A stretch of 64,000 nt of DNA from Humibacillus xanthopallidus (GTDB taxonomy: Bacteria > Actinomycetota > Actinomycetes > Actinomycetales > Dermatophilaceae). The notes beneath the pieces were generated by a model. That model was not told where the DNA came from, searched no databases, and saw only the letters and a list, made by a program, of their open reading frames with translations. Positions 1-9,080 of the stretch are shown here, one piece after another. The stretch spans positions 1,178,001-1,242,000 of the forward strand of contig NZ_VFPM01000001.1 of the NCBI RefSeq assembly GCF_006716675.1. Reading direction: 5' to 3'. Every line of letters starts with the position of its first letter. Position 1 is the first letter of the stretch. The translations under genes were made by a program, and so were the position numbers.

Positions 1-378
1 GACGAGGTGCACCGCGTCGCCGCCGCCCACGTCGGCGAGGTAGGTGTTGACGCCGACGAGCACCGCCGCCGCACCGACGAACGAGTGCAGCATCGCGATG
101 AGCTCGGGCATGCCGGTCATCTCGACCCGGCGCGCGCGCCAGATGCCGATGCTCGCGCCGATCGCCATGGCGACGATGATCGCGACCCAGTTGAACCAGG
201 CGGCGTCGCGCAGGGCCAGCCAGAGCGTCGCGACGAGGGCGATCGCCATGCCGATCATGCCGAGGACGTTGCCGTCGCGGGCCGTCTCGTGCTTCGAGAG
301 CCCCGCGAGCGAGAGGATGAAGAGCAGGGCCGCAACGATGTAGGCGGCCTGGATGAGAGCGCTGCTGACGTCGGTCAC
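1..378 (-). CDS. pntB: NAD(P) transhydrogenase subunit beta, N-terminal part
   Basis: Partial gene: the GTG start is at 378 and the reading frame leaves the window after 126 codons. The protein begins [20 protein letters not shown] and continues as several hydrophobic segments, including one with [13 protein letters not shown] and one ending near [17 protein letters not shown]. That is the membrane half of PntB. PntB carries the proton channel and the NADP(H)-binding domain of the proton-translocating transhydrogenase, and works as a complex with PntA. The start lies 3 bp after the pntA stop, so the two are co-transcribed. The NADP domain is outside the window. Confidence 0.93.
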   Translation of the reverse strand, partial: MTDVSSALIQAAYIVAALLFILSLAGLSKHETARDGNVLGMIGMAIALVATLWLALRDAAWFNWVAIIVAMAIGASIGIWRARRVEMTGMPELIAMLHSFVGAAAVLVGVNTYLADVGGGDAVHLV

Positions 379-381
379 AGG

Positions 382-1947
382 TCAGCCCTTCCGGAACATC
401 GTGAGCATGCGGCGGGTCACCGTGAACCCTCCGAAGATGTTGATGCTCGCGATGAGCGTGGCGATGAAGGCGAGGACGAGGATCACGGTGGAGGTGGCCC
501 CACCCGAGGTGGACGTCGTGCCCAGCTGCAGCAGGGCCCCGACGACGATGATGCCGCTGATCGCGTTGGTCACCGACATCAGCGGGGTGTGCAGGGCGTG
601 GTGGACGTTGCCGATGACGTAGTAGCCGATGACGACCGCGAGGGCGAAGACCGTGAAGTGTCCGAGGAAGCTCGCCGGCGACACGGCGGCGATGAGCGCG
701 AAGACCACCGCACCGACCGCCATGCCGACATACCTGCGTCTCGGATCCTTCGGCGTCTCAGGCGCTTTGGCCACCGCGGCAGCTGTGGTCGGCGCGGCCA
801 CCGGCGCCGCCGAGACCTGAATCGCGGGCGGCGGCCACAGCAGCTCGCCGTCACGCGCCACGGTCATGTTGCGCTGCACGACGTCGTCGAAGTCGAGCAC
901 GAGCTGCCCGTCCTTGCCGGGCGTCAGCAGCTTCATGAGGTTGACGAGGTTCGTGCCGTAGAGCTGCGACGCCTGCGTGGGCAGCCGAGCAGCAAGGTCG
1001 GTGTAGCCGATGATCCGCACGCCGTTCGCGCTGAGGACCATCTCGTCGGCCACGGACCCCTCGACGTTGCCGCCGTTGGAGGCGGCCATGTCGACGATGA
1101 CCGAGCCCGGCTTCATCGCCGCGACCATCTCGGCCGTGATGAGGCGTGGCGCCGGTCGCCCGGGGATGAGGGCCGTCGTCACGACGATGTCGGAGTCAGG
1201 GACCTGGGCGGCATACAGCTCCGCGGCGCGGCGGTTGTACTCCTCCCCCATCTCCTTGGCGTAGCCGTCGGACGACGCGGTGGCCGCGTCGACCTCGGGC
1301 ATCTGCACGGCGAGGAACTCGGCGCCCATCGACTCGACCTGCTCTGCCACCTCTGCCCGGGCGTCGGTCGCCCGCACGATGGCACCGAGCGAGCGCGCCG
1401 TGCCGATCGCGGCCAGACCCGCCACGCCGGCTCCGGCGACGAGCACCTTGGCCGGCGGCACCTTGCCTGCGGCGGTGACCTGGCCGGTGAAGAACGACCC
1501 GAACTCGTGCGCCGCCTCGACGACGGCCCGGTAGCCCGCGATGTTGGCCATCGACGAGAGCACGTCGAGCGACTGGGCGCGGCTGATGCGCGGCACGGCA
1601 TCCATCGCCATGGCCGTCACGCCGGCGGCGCGCAGCTTCTCGACGAGCTCGGGGCTGAGGGCCGGCGCCAGGAGCGAGACGAGCACCGTGCCGGCGCGCA
1701 GCCGCCCGATCTCCTCGTCGCTCGGCGCGTTGACCTTGTGGACGATGTCCGCGCCCCACGCCTCCTCCGCGCCGGCGACGCGAGCCCCCGCGGCGGCATA
1801 CGCCTCGTCGTCGAAGCTCGCGAGCGCACCCGCGCCGCTCTCGATGACGACGTCGTACCCGAGCCCGACGAGCTGGCCGACGGTCTTGGGGGTCGCCGCG
1901 ACCCGCGTCTCACGGGGACGACTCTCTCGTGGGACACCGATGAGCAC
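382..1947 (-). CDS. pntA: NAD(P) transhydrogenase subunit alpha
   Basis: 521 aa, close to the length of the single-chain PntA of enteric bacteria. It starts at GTG 1947, 6 nt after an AAGGAG ribosome-binding site. The N-terminal two thirds ([20 protein letters not shown]) is the alanine-dehydrogenase-like NAD(H) domain, with a [22 protein letters not shown] dinucleotide fold. After a Pro/Ala linker near residue 390, four hydrophobic segments form the membrane part ([20 protein letters not shown] onward). It transfers hydride from NADH to NADP+ together with PntB, using proton motive force, and supplies NADPH. Confidence 0.95.
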   Translation of the reverse strand: MLIGVPRESRPRETRVAATPKTVGQLVGLGYDVVIESGAGALASFDDEAYAAAGARVAGAEEAWGADIVHKVNAPSDEEIGRLRAGTVLVSLLAPALSPELVEKLRAAGVTAMAMDAVPRISRAQSLDVLSSMANIAGYRAVVEAAHEFGSFFTGQVTAAGKVPPAKVLVAGAGVAGLAAIGTARSLGAIVRATDARAEVAEQVESMGAEFLAVQMPEVDAATASSDGYAKEMGEEYNRRAAELYAAQVPDSDIVVTTALIPGRPAPRLITAEMVAAMKPGSVIVDMAASNGGNVEGSVADEMVLSANGVRIIGYTDLAARLPTQASQLYGTNLVNLMKLLTPGKDGQLVLDFDDVVQRNMTVARDGELLWPPPAIQVSAAPVAAPTTAAAVAKAPETPKDPRRRYVGMAVGAVVFALIAAVSPASFLGHFTVFALAVVIGYYVIGNVHHALHTPLMSVTNAISGIIVVGALLQLGTTSTSGGATSTVILVLAFIATLIASINIFGGFTVTRRMLTMFRKG

Positions 1948-2134
1948 GGTGACTCCTTCGCACTGAGGGGCAGGGACTGGTTCCCGAACCTAGAGCACGA
2001 CCGGCCGGTAGGGGGCGCGCAGATGCCCAAATCACACGTATGCCGGTCGGTTGGCTCCCGCTGTCTCTGATGCTGGGCACGGGCGGGTCGCCCGGAGGCC
2101 GCACCTCACCGGGCGCGACCGGGCGCGGCCGGCC

Positions 2135-3091
2135 TCAACGAGTGGCGCCGGCCTCGTCGAGCAGGGCATCGGCGTGCACGACGTCGGCGACGAGGGCGTT
2201 GACGAGCCCGCCCCGCAGGGCCGCTCCGACCGCCGCGGCCTTGGGCCGACCCGAGACGATGCCGATGACCTCGGGGATGGCACGCAGCTCGTCGGCGCCG
2301 ATGGTGATGATGCGTCCACTCAGGGGCGCCTCGATGAGCTCACCGCGCGCGTTGAAGAAGCGGCCCCCGATCTCACCCACGACTCCAGCGGCCAGGCACT
2401 CCTCGCGGTCGGCGGGCGAGACCGCGTCGTAGATCGTCGAGAGGCCCGGGGCCCAGGCGCCGACGCCCATCACCGCCGTGGTGACGCGGGCAGCCTGCGC
2501 CAGGCCGCGAGCCACGGGACCGTCGCGGCGGATGGTGCTCGCGGCGACGTCGCTGTCGAGCAGCAGGGGCGCGTGGAAGATCGACGACGCCCCGCCGGTC
2601 ACCTGCGCGGCCCGGCGCACGATGTCGACGGCGCTGCTGTTGACCCCCGGCACCTCCATCGCGCCGGAGAGCTGCACGACGTCGACGGGCGGCAGGTGGC
2701 GCAACGACTGCGTCATGAGGTCGATCGAGCGCGCCCACGGCAGGCCGAGCACGTCGCCCTCGACGAGGATCTCGCTGAGCAGTCGCGAGGTCGCCTCGCC
2801 CAGGTGCTCGCTCAGCGTGTGGAAGTCGAGTCCCGTGCCGTCGACGACGATGGCGTGGCGCAGCCCGAAGGTCTCCTGCAGGCGAGCCGAGCGGTCGAGG
2901 TCGATGTCGCCCTCCGCGACGATCTCGATGCGCACCATGCCGCGCTCGCGGGCGAAGTCGAGCAGCCGGGCGACCTTGAAGCGGCTGATCCCGAGCTCCT
3001 CGGCGATCTCGATCTTCGACCGACCGGCGAGGTAGTGGCGACGCGCGACGGCAGCAGCCATCACGAGCTCGGCCGGTCCCCGTCGCTCCAT
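2135..3091 (-). CDS. SorC/DeoR-type sugar-binding transcriptional regulator
   Basis: 318 aa from ATG 3091; the open frame continues upstream but MERRGPAELVMAAAVARRHY matches where this family begins. An N-terminal helix-turn-helix (KIEIAEELGISRFKVARLLDFARERG, about residues 28-53) is followed by a SorC effector domain (AIVVDGTGLD, LGLPWARSIDLM, GVGAWAPGLSTIYD, IGIVSGRPKAAAV). Such regulators bind a phosphorylated sugar or polyol. The gene is divergent from the polyol operon across about 155 bp that contain repeated operator-like sites, so it probably controls that operon and itself. The inducer is unknown. Confidence 0.88.
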   Translation of the reverse strand: MERRGPAELVMAAAVARRHYLAGRSKIEIAEELGISRFKVARLLDFARERGMVRIEIVAEGDIDLDRSARLQETFGLRHAIVVDGTGLDFHTLSEHLGEATSRLLSEILVEGDVLGLPWARSIDLMTQSLRHLPPVDVVQLSGAMEVPGVNSSAVDIVRRAAQVTGGASSIFHAPLLLDSDVAASTIRRDGPVARGLAQAARVTTAVMGVGAWAPGLSTIYDAVSPADREECLAAGVVGEIGGRFFNARGELIEAPLSGRIITIGADELRAIPEVIGIVSGRPKAAAVGAALRGGLVNALVADVVHADALLDEAGATR

Positions 3092-3167
3092 CCCCGTCTC
3101 CCTCACGCCCACAGTGTGCTGCCTCCGTGTCGCCGCCGTGGCAAGACTCCCGATCTCGGACGACCTG

Positions 3168-3226
3168 TTGACACACGTGACGCGAGTCACTTTACTCATA
3201 TGTGCACTGCAATGCTCAAATGAGCA
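3168..3226 (+). promoter_or_regulatory. Polyol operon promoter with paired operator-like sites
   Basis: A near-consensus sigma-70 promoter reads TTGACA (3168-3173), 17 bp, TTTACT (3191-3196). Two related 12-mers follow: CTCATATGTGCA (3195-3206) and CTCAAATGAGCA (3215-3226), exactly 20 bp apart, about two helical turns. The second sits inside the palindrome TGCTCAAATGAGCA (3213-3226). A further inverted repeat GTGACGCGAGTCAC fills 3177-3190, inside the promoter spacer. The CTCA sites cover the -10 and the expected start point, which suggests repression by the divergent SorC-type regulator. The assignment to that regulator is inference. Confidence 0.7.
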
Positions 3227-3246
3227 GCACTCAAGGAGGAGCCATC

Positions 3247-4632
3247 GTGCGACCGATCCGACACGGCACTCGCAGGCGGCCCACGGCCGTCGCCGCGGCA
3301 GCACTCAGCACCGGGCTCGTCGCGAGCCTCTCCGCCTGCGCCGGCTGGGGCGCGGTCGGCCAGGGCGGCAGCGACGACGCCATCAACGTCCTCATGGTCA
3401 ACAACCCCCAGATGGTCGACCTCCAGCAGCTGACGGCCGACAACTTCACCGCGAAGACCGGCATCAAGGTCAACTTCACGGTCCTGCCCGAGAACGACGT
3501 GCGCGACAAGATCAGCCAGGAGTTCACGAGCCAGGCAGGTCAGTACGACGTCGCGAGCCTCAGCAACTTCGAGATCCCGATCTATGCCAAGGCGAAGTGG
3601 ATCAGCCCCCTCGACGACTTCATCGCCAAGGACACCGCCTTCGACCAGGCCGACATCCTGAAGCCCATGCAGGTCTCGCTCTCGTCCGAGGGCAAGGTCT
3701 ACGGCGAGCCGTTCTACGGCGAGTCCTCGTTCCTCATGTACCGCAAGGACGTCCTCGCCGCCAAGGGCCTGACGATGCCCGCCAACCCGACGTGGCAGCA
3801 GGTCGCCGACATCGCCGCCAAGGTCGACGGCGCCGAGCCCGGCATGGCCGGCATCTGCCTGCGCGGCCAGCCCGGCTGGGGCCAGCTCTTCGCACCGTTG
3901 ACCACGGTGGTCAACACCTTCGGCGGCACCTGGTTCGAGAAGGACTGGACGCCCAAGGTCAACGCCGCCGAGTTCAAGGAGGCGACCAACTTCTACGTCG
4001 ACCTCGTGCGTCAGCACGGCGAGAACGGCGCTCCGCAGGCCGGCTTCACCGAGTGCCTCAACAACCTCTCCCAGGGGTCTGTCGCCATGTGGTACGACGC
4101 GACCTCGGCCGCGGGCTCCCTCGAGGCGAAGGACTCACCGGTCCGCGGCAAGATCGGCTATGCCGCGGCACCCGTCGTCAAGACAGCGAGCTCCGGCTGG
4201 CTCTACGCCTGGTCGTGGAGCATCCAGGCGGCGAGCACGAAGCAGGAGAACGCCTGGAAGTTCATCTCCTGGGCCTCGGGCAAGGACTACGAGCAGCTCG
4301 TCGGCGAGAAGCTCGGCTGGTCACGCGTGCCTGCCGGCAAGCGCGCCTCCACCTATGACAACCCCGACTACCTCGAGGAGGCCGGCGCCTTCGCCGCTCC
4401 GACGAAGGCAGCCATCGAGTCCGCCGACCCGGCCAACCCCGGCGTGCAGCCACGGCCCGCGCTCGGCATCCAGTTCGTCGACATCCCCGAGTTCCCCGAT
4501 CTCGGCACCCAGGTCAGCCAGGACGTCAGCGCCGCCATCGCCGGCAAGACGACGGTCGACGAAGCCCTCGACAAGGGCCAGAAGCTCGCCGCCGACGTCG
4601 CCGAGCGCTACCAGTCACGGGAGGAACAGTGA
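3247..4632 (+). CDS. Polyol ABC transporter substrate-binding lipoprotein
   Basis: 461 aa from GTG 3247, 7 nt after AAGGAGG (3233-3239). The frame is open further upstream, but this start gives a proper lipoprotein signal: Arg-rich N terminus, hydrophobic stretch, lipobox SLSAC with the acylated Cys at residue 31. The rest is a family-1 extracellular solute-binding protein (INVLMVNNPQMVDLQQL, YGEPFYGESSFLMYRKDVLAAKGL, PNPTWQQVADIAAKVDG). It resembles SmoE/MtlE-type sorbitol/mannitol binding proteins. It heads an operon with two permeases and polyol enzymes, so its ligand is probably a sugar alcohol. Confidence 0.9.
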   Translation: MRPIRHGTRRRPTAVAAAALSTGLVASLSACAGWGAVGQGGSDDAINVLMVNNPQMVDLQQLTADNFTAKTGIKVNFTVLPENDVRDKISQEFTSQAGQYDVASLSNFEIPIYAKAKWISPLDDFIAKDTAFDQADILKPMQVSLSSEGKVYGEPFYGESSFLMYRKDVLAAKGLTMPANPTWQQVADIAAKVDGAEPGMAGICLRGQPGWGQLFAPLTTVVNTFGGTWFEKDWTPKVNAAEFKEATNFYVDLVRQHGENGAPQAGFTECLNNLSQGSVAMWYDATSAAGSLEAKDSPVRGKIGYAAAPVVKTASSGWLYAWSWSIQAASTKQENAWKFISWASGKDYEQLVGEKLGWSRVPAGKRASTYDNPDYLEEAGAFAAPTKAAIESADPANPGVQPRPALGIQFVDIPEFPDLGTQVSQDVSAAIAGKTTVDEALDKGQKLAADVAERYQSREEQ

Positions 4633-5579
4633 GCACCGCAACCACGACCACCGAGGTCTCGTCAGCGCCTGCCCCCGAGCAGCAGCGCTCGACGCAGCTG
4701 GCGAAGGCTGGTGACTGGGCCCGGCGCGCGCCGCTGCTGCCCGCTCTCATCTTCGTCATCATCATGACGCAGCTGCCCTTCCTCGGGACGCTCGTCATCT
4801 CGTTCATGAACTGGAACGCCTACTACCCCGAGGAGCGCGGCTTCGCCGGCCTCGACAACTTCAAGCGCGTCTTCACCGACGAGAACGCGCGCCAGGCCGT
4901 CGTCGTCACCGTGCTCCTGACGGTCGGCGTGGTCGGCATCAGCCTCCTGCTGGGCCTCGGCATCGCCATCCTGCTCGACCGCAAGTTCCGCGGCCGCGGT
5001 GTCGTGCGCACCCTGATGATCATGCCGTTCCTCATCGTGCCGGTGGCCGCGGCACTGCTCTGGAAGCACGCGCTCTACAACCCGGAGTACGGCCTCTTCA
5101 ACGGTCTGCTGAAGTGGGTCTTCGGTCCCGATGCACCCCAGCCTGACTGGATCACGAACAACCCCCTGTGGTCGATCATCGCCGCCCTCGTCTGGCAGTG
5201 GACCCCGTTCATGATGCTCATCCTGCTGGCCGGGCTGCAGAGCCGACCCCTCGACGTCGTCGAGGCCGCCCGCATCGACGGTGCCGGCAGCTGGCAGATC
5301 TTCAAGAGCATGACCCTGCCGCACCTGCGCCAGTACATCGAGCTCTCGGGACTGCTCGGAGCGATCTACGTCGTGCAGAACTTCGACCACGTCTTCACGA
5401 TCACCTCGGGCGGGCTCGGCACGGCCAACCTGCCCTATTACATCTACCAGACCTTCTACACCGCCCAGGACTACGGGCGCGCCTCTGCCGCAGGCGTCGT
5501 CGTCGTGATCGCCACGATCGCCATCGCGACGTTCGCTCTGCGCACCGTGTTCAGCCTGTTCAAGGAGGAGTCCCGATGA
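4629..5579 (+). CDS. Polyol ABC transporter permease, MalF type
   Basis: 316 aa. The GTG start overlaps the stop of the binding-protein gene by 4 bp. It has about six membrane helices; the first is LLPALIFVIIMTQLPFLGTLVISF. The coupling-loop motif EAARIDGAGSWQIFKSMTLPHLR near residues 216-238 marks it as an ABC inner-membrane permease of the carbohydrate class. It pairs with the next gene to form the translocation channel. No ATPase gene is in this operon, so a shared ATPase encoded elsewhere (MsiK-like in other actinobacteria) probably energises it. Confidence 0.92.
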   Translation: MSTATTTTEVSSAPAPEQQRSTQLAKAGDWARRAPLLPALIFVIIMTQLPFLGTLVISFMNWNAYYPEERGFAGLDNFKRVFTDENARQAVVVTVLLTVGVVGISLLLGLGIAILLDRKFRGRGVVRTLMIMPFLIVPVAAALLWKHALYNPEYGLFNGLLKWVFGPDAPQPDWITNNPLWSIIAALVWQWTPFMMLILLAGLQSRPLDVVEAARIDGAGSWQIFKSMTLPHLRQYIELSGLLGAIYVVQNFDHVFTITSGGLGTANLPYYIYQTFYTAQDYGRASAAGVVVVIATIAIATFALRTVFSLFKEESR

Positions 5580-6490
5580 GCACCGCATCGTCTGCAAAGG
5601 CCACCCCGGACCGCCCGGCCGCACCCGTCTCGTCCGCAAGGCCGACCGCGATGGACCCGTCGGAGATCCGTCACCGCAAGCCGCCCAAGAAGGCCGCCCT
5701 GCTGGGGGTGCTGGCCTGGATCGTCGGCCTGCTCTTCGCGCTGCCGGTCTTCTGGATGGTGCTGACCTCGTTCCACAAGGAGACCGACGCGGCGAAGAAC
5801 CCTCCCGACGTCTTCGCCCCGCTCAGCCTCGAGGGCTACCAGTCGTTCTTCGCGGCCGGGCCGTGGCCGTCACTGCTCAACTCGCTGACGGCGAGCATCA
5901 TCTCGACGATCCTCGTGATCCTGCTGGCCTTCCCGGCGGCCTACGCCCTGTCGATCCGGCCGGTGCGCAAGTGGACCGACGTGCTGTTCTTCTTCCTCAG
6001 CACGAAGATGCTGCCGATCGTCGCGGGCATCCTGCCGCTCTACCTCTTCGCGCAGAAGGTCCACCTGCTCGACAACATCTGGTGGCTCATCGTGCTCTAC
6101 ACGGCGATGAACCTGCCCATCGCGATCTGGATGCTGCGCTCCTTCCTCGCGGAGGTGCCGGCCGAGATGCTCGAGGCCGCGCAGGTCGACGGCGCCGGGC
6201 TCGTGCGGACCCTGCGCGAGGTCATCGCCCCCGTCGTCATGCCGGGCATCGCCTCGGCAGCGCTGATCTGCTTCATCTTCAGCTGGAACGAGCTGCTGCT
6301 GGCGCGGGTGCTCACCGGCACGGTGGCGGGCACGGCCCCGGTCTTCCTCACCGGCTTCGTGACGAGCCAGGGGCTCTTCCTCGCGAAGGTCTGCGCGGCC
6401 TCGCTCATCGTCTCGCTCCCGGTCCTCGCGGCCGGCTTCGCCGCCCAGGACAAGCTCGTCCAGGGCCTGTCGATGGGTGCGGTGCGATGA
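5576..6490 (+). CDS. Polyol ABC transporter permease, MalG type
   Basis: 304 aa from ATG 5576, overlapping the previous stop by ATGA and preceded by AAGGAGGAG. It is a six-helix permease whose EAA loop reads EAAQVDGAGLVRTLREVIAPVVMPGIASAAL. The N-terminal 45 residues are a hydrophilic Pro/Ala-rich extension before the first helix (AALLGVLAWIVGLLFALPVFW). The C terminus keeps the usual FxWNELLLARVLTG segment. It partners the upstream MalF-type permease. Tight overlaps on both sides show one polycistronic unit. Confidence 0.92.
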   Translation: MSTASSAKATPDRPAAPVSSARPTAMDPSEIRHRKPPKKAALLGVLAWIVGLLFALPVFWMVLTSFHKETDAAKNPPDVFAPLSLEGYQSFFAAGPWPSLLNSLTASIISTILVILLAFPAAYALSIRPVRKWTDVLFFFLSTKMLPIVAGILPLYLFAQKVHLLDNIWWLIVLYTAMNLPIAIWMLRSFLAEVPAEMLEAAQVDGAGLVRTLREVIAPVVMPGIASAALICFIFSWNELLLARVLTGTVAGTAPVFLTGFVTSQGLFLAKVCAASLIVSLPVLAAGFAAQDKLVQGLSMGAVR

Positions 6491-7995
6491 CGCGGGCCTC
6501 CACGACGACCCCCCTCTCAGCCGAGACGTATGCCGCCCTGCCGCCGGAGGTGGGCCGGCCGGCATACGACCGCGGTGCGGTCACGGCAGCGATCGTGCAC
6601 TTCGGTGTCGGCGGCTTCCACCGCGCCCACGAGGCGATGTATCTCGACCGGCTGATGAACGACGGCGAGGCCCTCGACTGGGGCATCTGCGGCGTGGGGG
6701 CCCTCCCCCACGATCGCCGGATCATCGACACGCTCCGCGCCCAGGACGGCCTCTACACGCTCGTCGTCAAGCACCCGGACGGCCACCGCGAGCCCCGCGT
6801 CATCGGCAGCATCGTCGAGACGATGTTCGCCCCCGACGACCCGCAGGCCGTCGTCGACCGGCTGGCCGACCCGCGCACGAGGATCGTCTCGCTGACGATC
6901 ACCGAGGGCGGCTACCTCGTCAACCAGGTGACCGGTGAGTTCGACGACAGCGACCCGGCGATCCGGGCCGACCTGCAGGAGGGCGCCCTGCCGAGCACGG
7001 TCTTCGGCTACGTCGTCGCCGGGCTCGCGGCTCGGCGCGCCGCGGGCGCGACACCGTTCACCGTCATGTCGTGCGACAACCTGCCCGGCAACGGTGACGT
7101 CGCACGGCGGATGATGACGGCCTTCGCGCGGCTCAAGGACCCCGCCCTCGCGGACTGGATGGACGAGCACGTCGCCTTCCCCAACGCCATGGTCGACCGC
7201 ATCACCCCGGTCACGGCGACGGAGGACGTCGAGCGGCTCGCCGCCGACGTCGGGGTCGTCGACGGCTGGCCTGTCGTCTGCGAGCCGTTCACGCAGTGGG
7301 TCCTCGAGGACCACTTCACCGACGGCCGGCCGCCCCTGGAGGACGCGGGGGTGCAGCTCGTCGACGACGTCGTGCCCTACGAGCTGATGAAGCTGCGGCT
7401 GCTCAACGCGAGCCACCAGGCGCTGTGCTACCTCGGTTACCTCTCCGGCTACCGCTACGCGCACGAGGTCTGCCAGGATCCGCTCTTCGTCGACTTCCTG
7501 CTCGGCTACATGGAGCACGAGGGCAGCCCGACGCTGCCCGAGGTGCCGGGCGTCGACCTCGACGCCTACCGGCACCAGCTCATCGAGCGCTTCGCCAACC
7601 CGGAGGTGCGTGACACCCTCGCCCGTCTCTGCGCCGAGAGCTCTGACCGCATCCCCAAGTGGCTCGTGCCCGTCATCCGGCGCAACCTCGAGACCGGTGG
7701 CGAGATCGACCGCTCGGCCCTCGTCGTCGCATCGTGGGCCCGCTACGCCGAGGGGGTCGACGAGCAGGGCGACCCCATCGAGATCGTCGACCGGGTCAAG
7801 GACCGCGTCACCGCGGCCGCGGCACGCCAGCGCGAGGGCGATCACCTCGCCTTCCTCCGCGACCGCGACCTCTTCGGCGACCTCGTCGACGACGCGCGCT
7901 TCACGACGGCGTATGCCGCCGCGCTGGCCAGCCTGCACGAGCGCGGCGCCCGCGCGACGCTCGAGACGTATGCCGCTCGCGGCACCGACGAGTGA
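6487..7995 (+). CDS. Mannitol dehydrogenase family polyol oxidoreductase
   Basis: 502 aa, starting at ATG 6487 and overlapping the permease stop by ATGA. An N-terminal NAD-binding fold (AAIVHFGVGGFHRAHEAMYLD, about residues 32-52) is followed by the long-chain polyol dehydrogenase signature ELMKLRLLNASHQALCYLGY, with the catalytic Lys and the Asn/His of the K-x4-N-x2-H motif. Family members oxidise D-mannitol to fructose or D-arabinitol to D-xylulose with NAD+. The xylulokinase in the same operon favours D-arabinitol, but sequence alone does not settle the substrate. Confidence 0.9.
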   Translation: MTRASTTTPLSAETYAALPPEVGRPAYDRGAVTAAIVHFGVGGFHRAHEAMYLDRLMNDGEALDWGICGVGALPHDRRIIDTLRAQDGLYTLVVKHPDGHREPRVIGSIVETMFAPDDPQAVVDRLADPRTRIVSLTITEGGYLVNQVTGEFDDSDPAIRADLQEGALPSTVFGYVVAGLAARRAAGATPFTVMSCDNLPGNGDVARRMMTAFARLKDPALADWMDEHVAFPNAMVDRITPVTATEDVERLAADVGVVDGWPVVCEPFTQWVLEDHFTDGRPPLEDAGVQLVDDVVPYELMKLRLLNASHQALCYLGYLSGYRYAHEVCQDPLFVDFLLGYMEHEGSPTLPEVPGVDLDAYRHQLIERFANPEVRDTLARLCAESSDRIPKWLVPVIRRNLETGGEIDRSALVVASWARYAEGVDEQGDPIEIVDRVKDRVTAAAARQREGDHLAFLRDRDLFGDLVDDARFTTAYAAALASLHERGARATLETYAARGTDE

Positions 7996-8005
7996 AAGGA
8001 GCCCC

Positions 8006-9025
8006 ATGCGCGTCGCAGTGCTGAACCGGCCGGGTGAGGTCGAGATCATCGAACGGCCTTCACCCGAGCCGGGGCCGGGCGAGGTGCGGGTGCGGGTCGC
8101 CGCCGTCGGGGTGTGTGGGTCCGACACCCACTACTTCGACCACGGCCGCATCGGCAGCTTCGTCGTCGAGGCGCCCCTCGTGCTCGGCCACGAGGCGAGC
8201 GGCGTCATCGACGCCGTGGGGGCCGGGGTGGACGCCGCTCGCGTCGGTCAGCGGGTCTCGATCGAGCCCGGTGTGCCCTGCCGGTCGTGCGAGCAGTGCC
8301 TCGCCGGGCGCTACAACCTCTGCGCGAGGATGCGCTTCCACGCCACGCCCCCGATCGACGGCTCGCTCGCCGAGCTCGTCGTGGTCCACGAGGCGTTCGC
8401 CCACCCGGTGCCCGACACGGTCTCGGACGAGGCGGCCGCCCTGCTCGAGCCGCTGTCGGTCGGCATCTGGTCCGCGCGCAAGGCCGCGGTCGGCGTCGGC
8501 AGCCACGTGCTCGTCACGGGTGCGGGCACGATCGGGCTCGTGGCCGTGCAGGTCGCCCTCGCCGCGGGCGCGGTCGAGATCACGGTCGTCGACGTCAACG
8601 ACGACCGGCTGGCGGTGGCGGCCGAGCTCGGCGCGACGCGCACCGTCAACCCGACCGTCGACGACCTCTCGGCAGCTTTCGGCGAGGGTGCGCCCGAGGC
8701 CCTCATCGAGTGCACCGGCCACCCCGGCGTCACCCACCAGGCGGTCCGGGCCCTCGCGCCGGCCGGCCGGGCCGTGCTCGTGGGGATGGGGGGAGACGAG
8801 GTCACGCTGCCGCTCTCTACGATCCAGGAGCGCGAGCTCGTCGTGACGGGAACGTTCCGCTACGCCAACACCTGGCCGACGGCGATCGGTCTCGCGGCAG
8901 CCGGCAGGGTGCACCTCGACCGCCTGGTGTCCTCAAGGCATACGCTCGACCAGACGGCCGAGGCCCTCGTGGCCGGACGCGCCGACCCGAGGGCGATCAA
9001 GGCCGTCATCCTGCCGCAGCGGTGA
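8006..9025 (+). CDS. Zinc-dependent sorbitol/xylitol-type dehydrogenase
   Basis: 339 aa from ATG 8006, after AAAGGAG. It is a medium-chain dehydrogenase. The catalytic zinc site is visible as GVCGSDTHYFDHG, GHEASG and EPL, and the structural zinc cysteines as CRSCEQCLAGRYNLC. The Rossmann motif VLVTGAGTIGLVAVQVALAAGA lies near residues 168-189. The family oxidises sorbitol, xylitol or related polyols to ketoses with NAD+. With the neighbouring mannitol-type dehydrogenase it would let the operon convert polyols of two stereochemistries into ketoses for the kinase that follows. Confidence 0.9.
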   Translation: MRVAVLNRPGEVEIIERPSPEPGPGEVRVRVAAVGVCGSDTHYFDHGRIGSFVVEAPLVLGHEASGVIDAVGAGVDAARVGQRVSIEPGVPCRSCEQCLAGRYNLCARMRFHATPPIDGSLAELVVVHEAFAHPVPDTVSDEAAALLEPLSVGIWSARKAAVGVGSHVLVTGAGTIGLVAVQVALAAGAVEITVVDVNDDRLAVAAELGATRTVNPTVDDLSAAFGEGAPEALIECTGHPGVTHQAVRALAPAGRAVLVGMGGDEVTLPLSTIQERELVVTGTFRYANTWPTAIGLAAAGRVHLDRLVSSRHTLDQTAEALVAGRADPRAIKAVILPQR

Positions 9026-9080
9026 CGCCGCGGCCACTGACCCCCGGCACCGCCGCCGATGCACCACTGGAGGACCACTG

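Noticed and set aside
7..2070. Long plus-strand open frame opposite pntA
   Set aside because: Composition is Arg/Asp/His-rich without any domain, and the opposite strand encodes clear PntA. It is a high-GC shadow frame.
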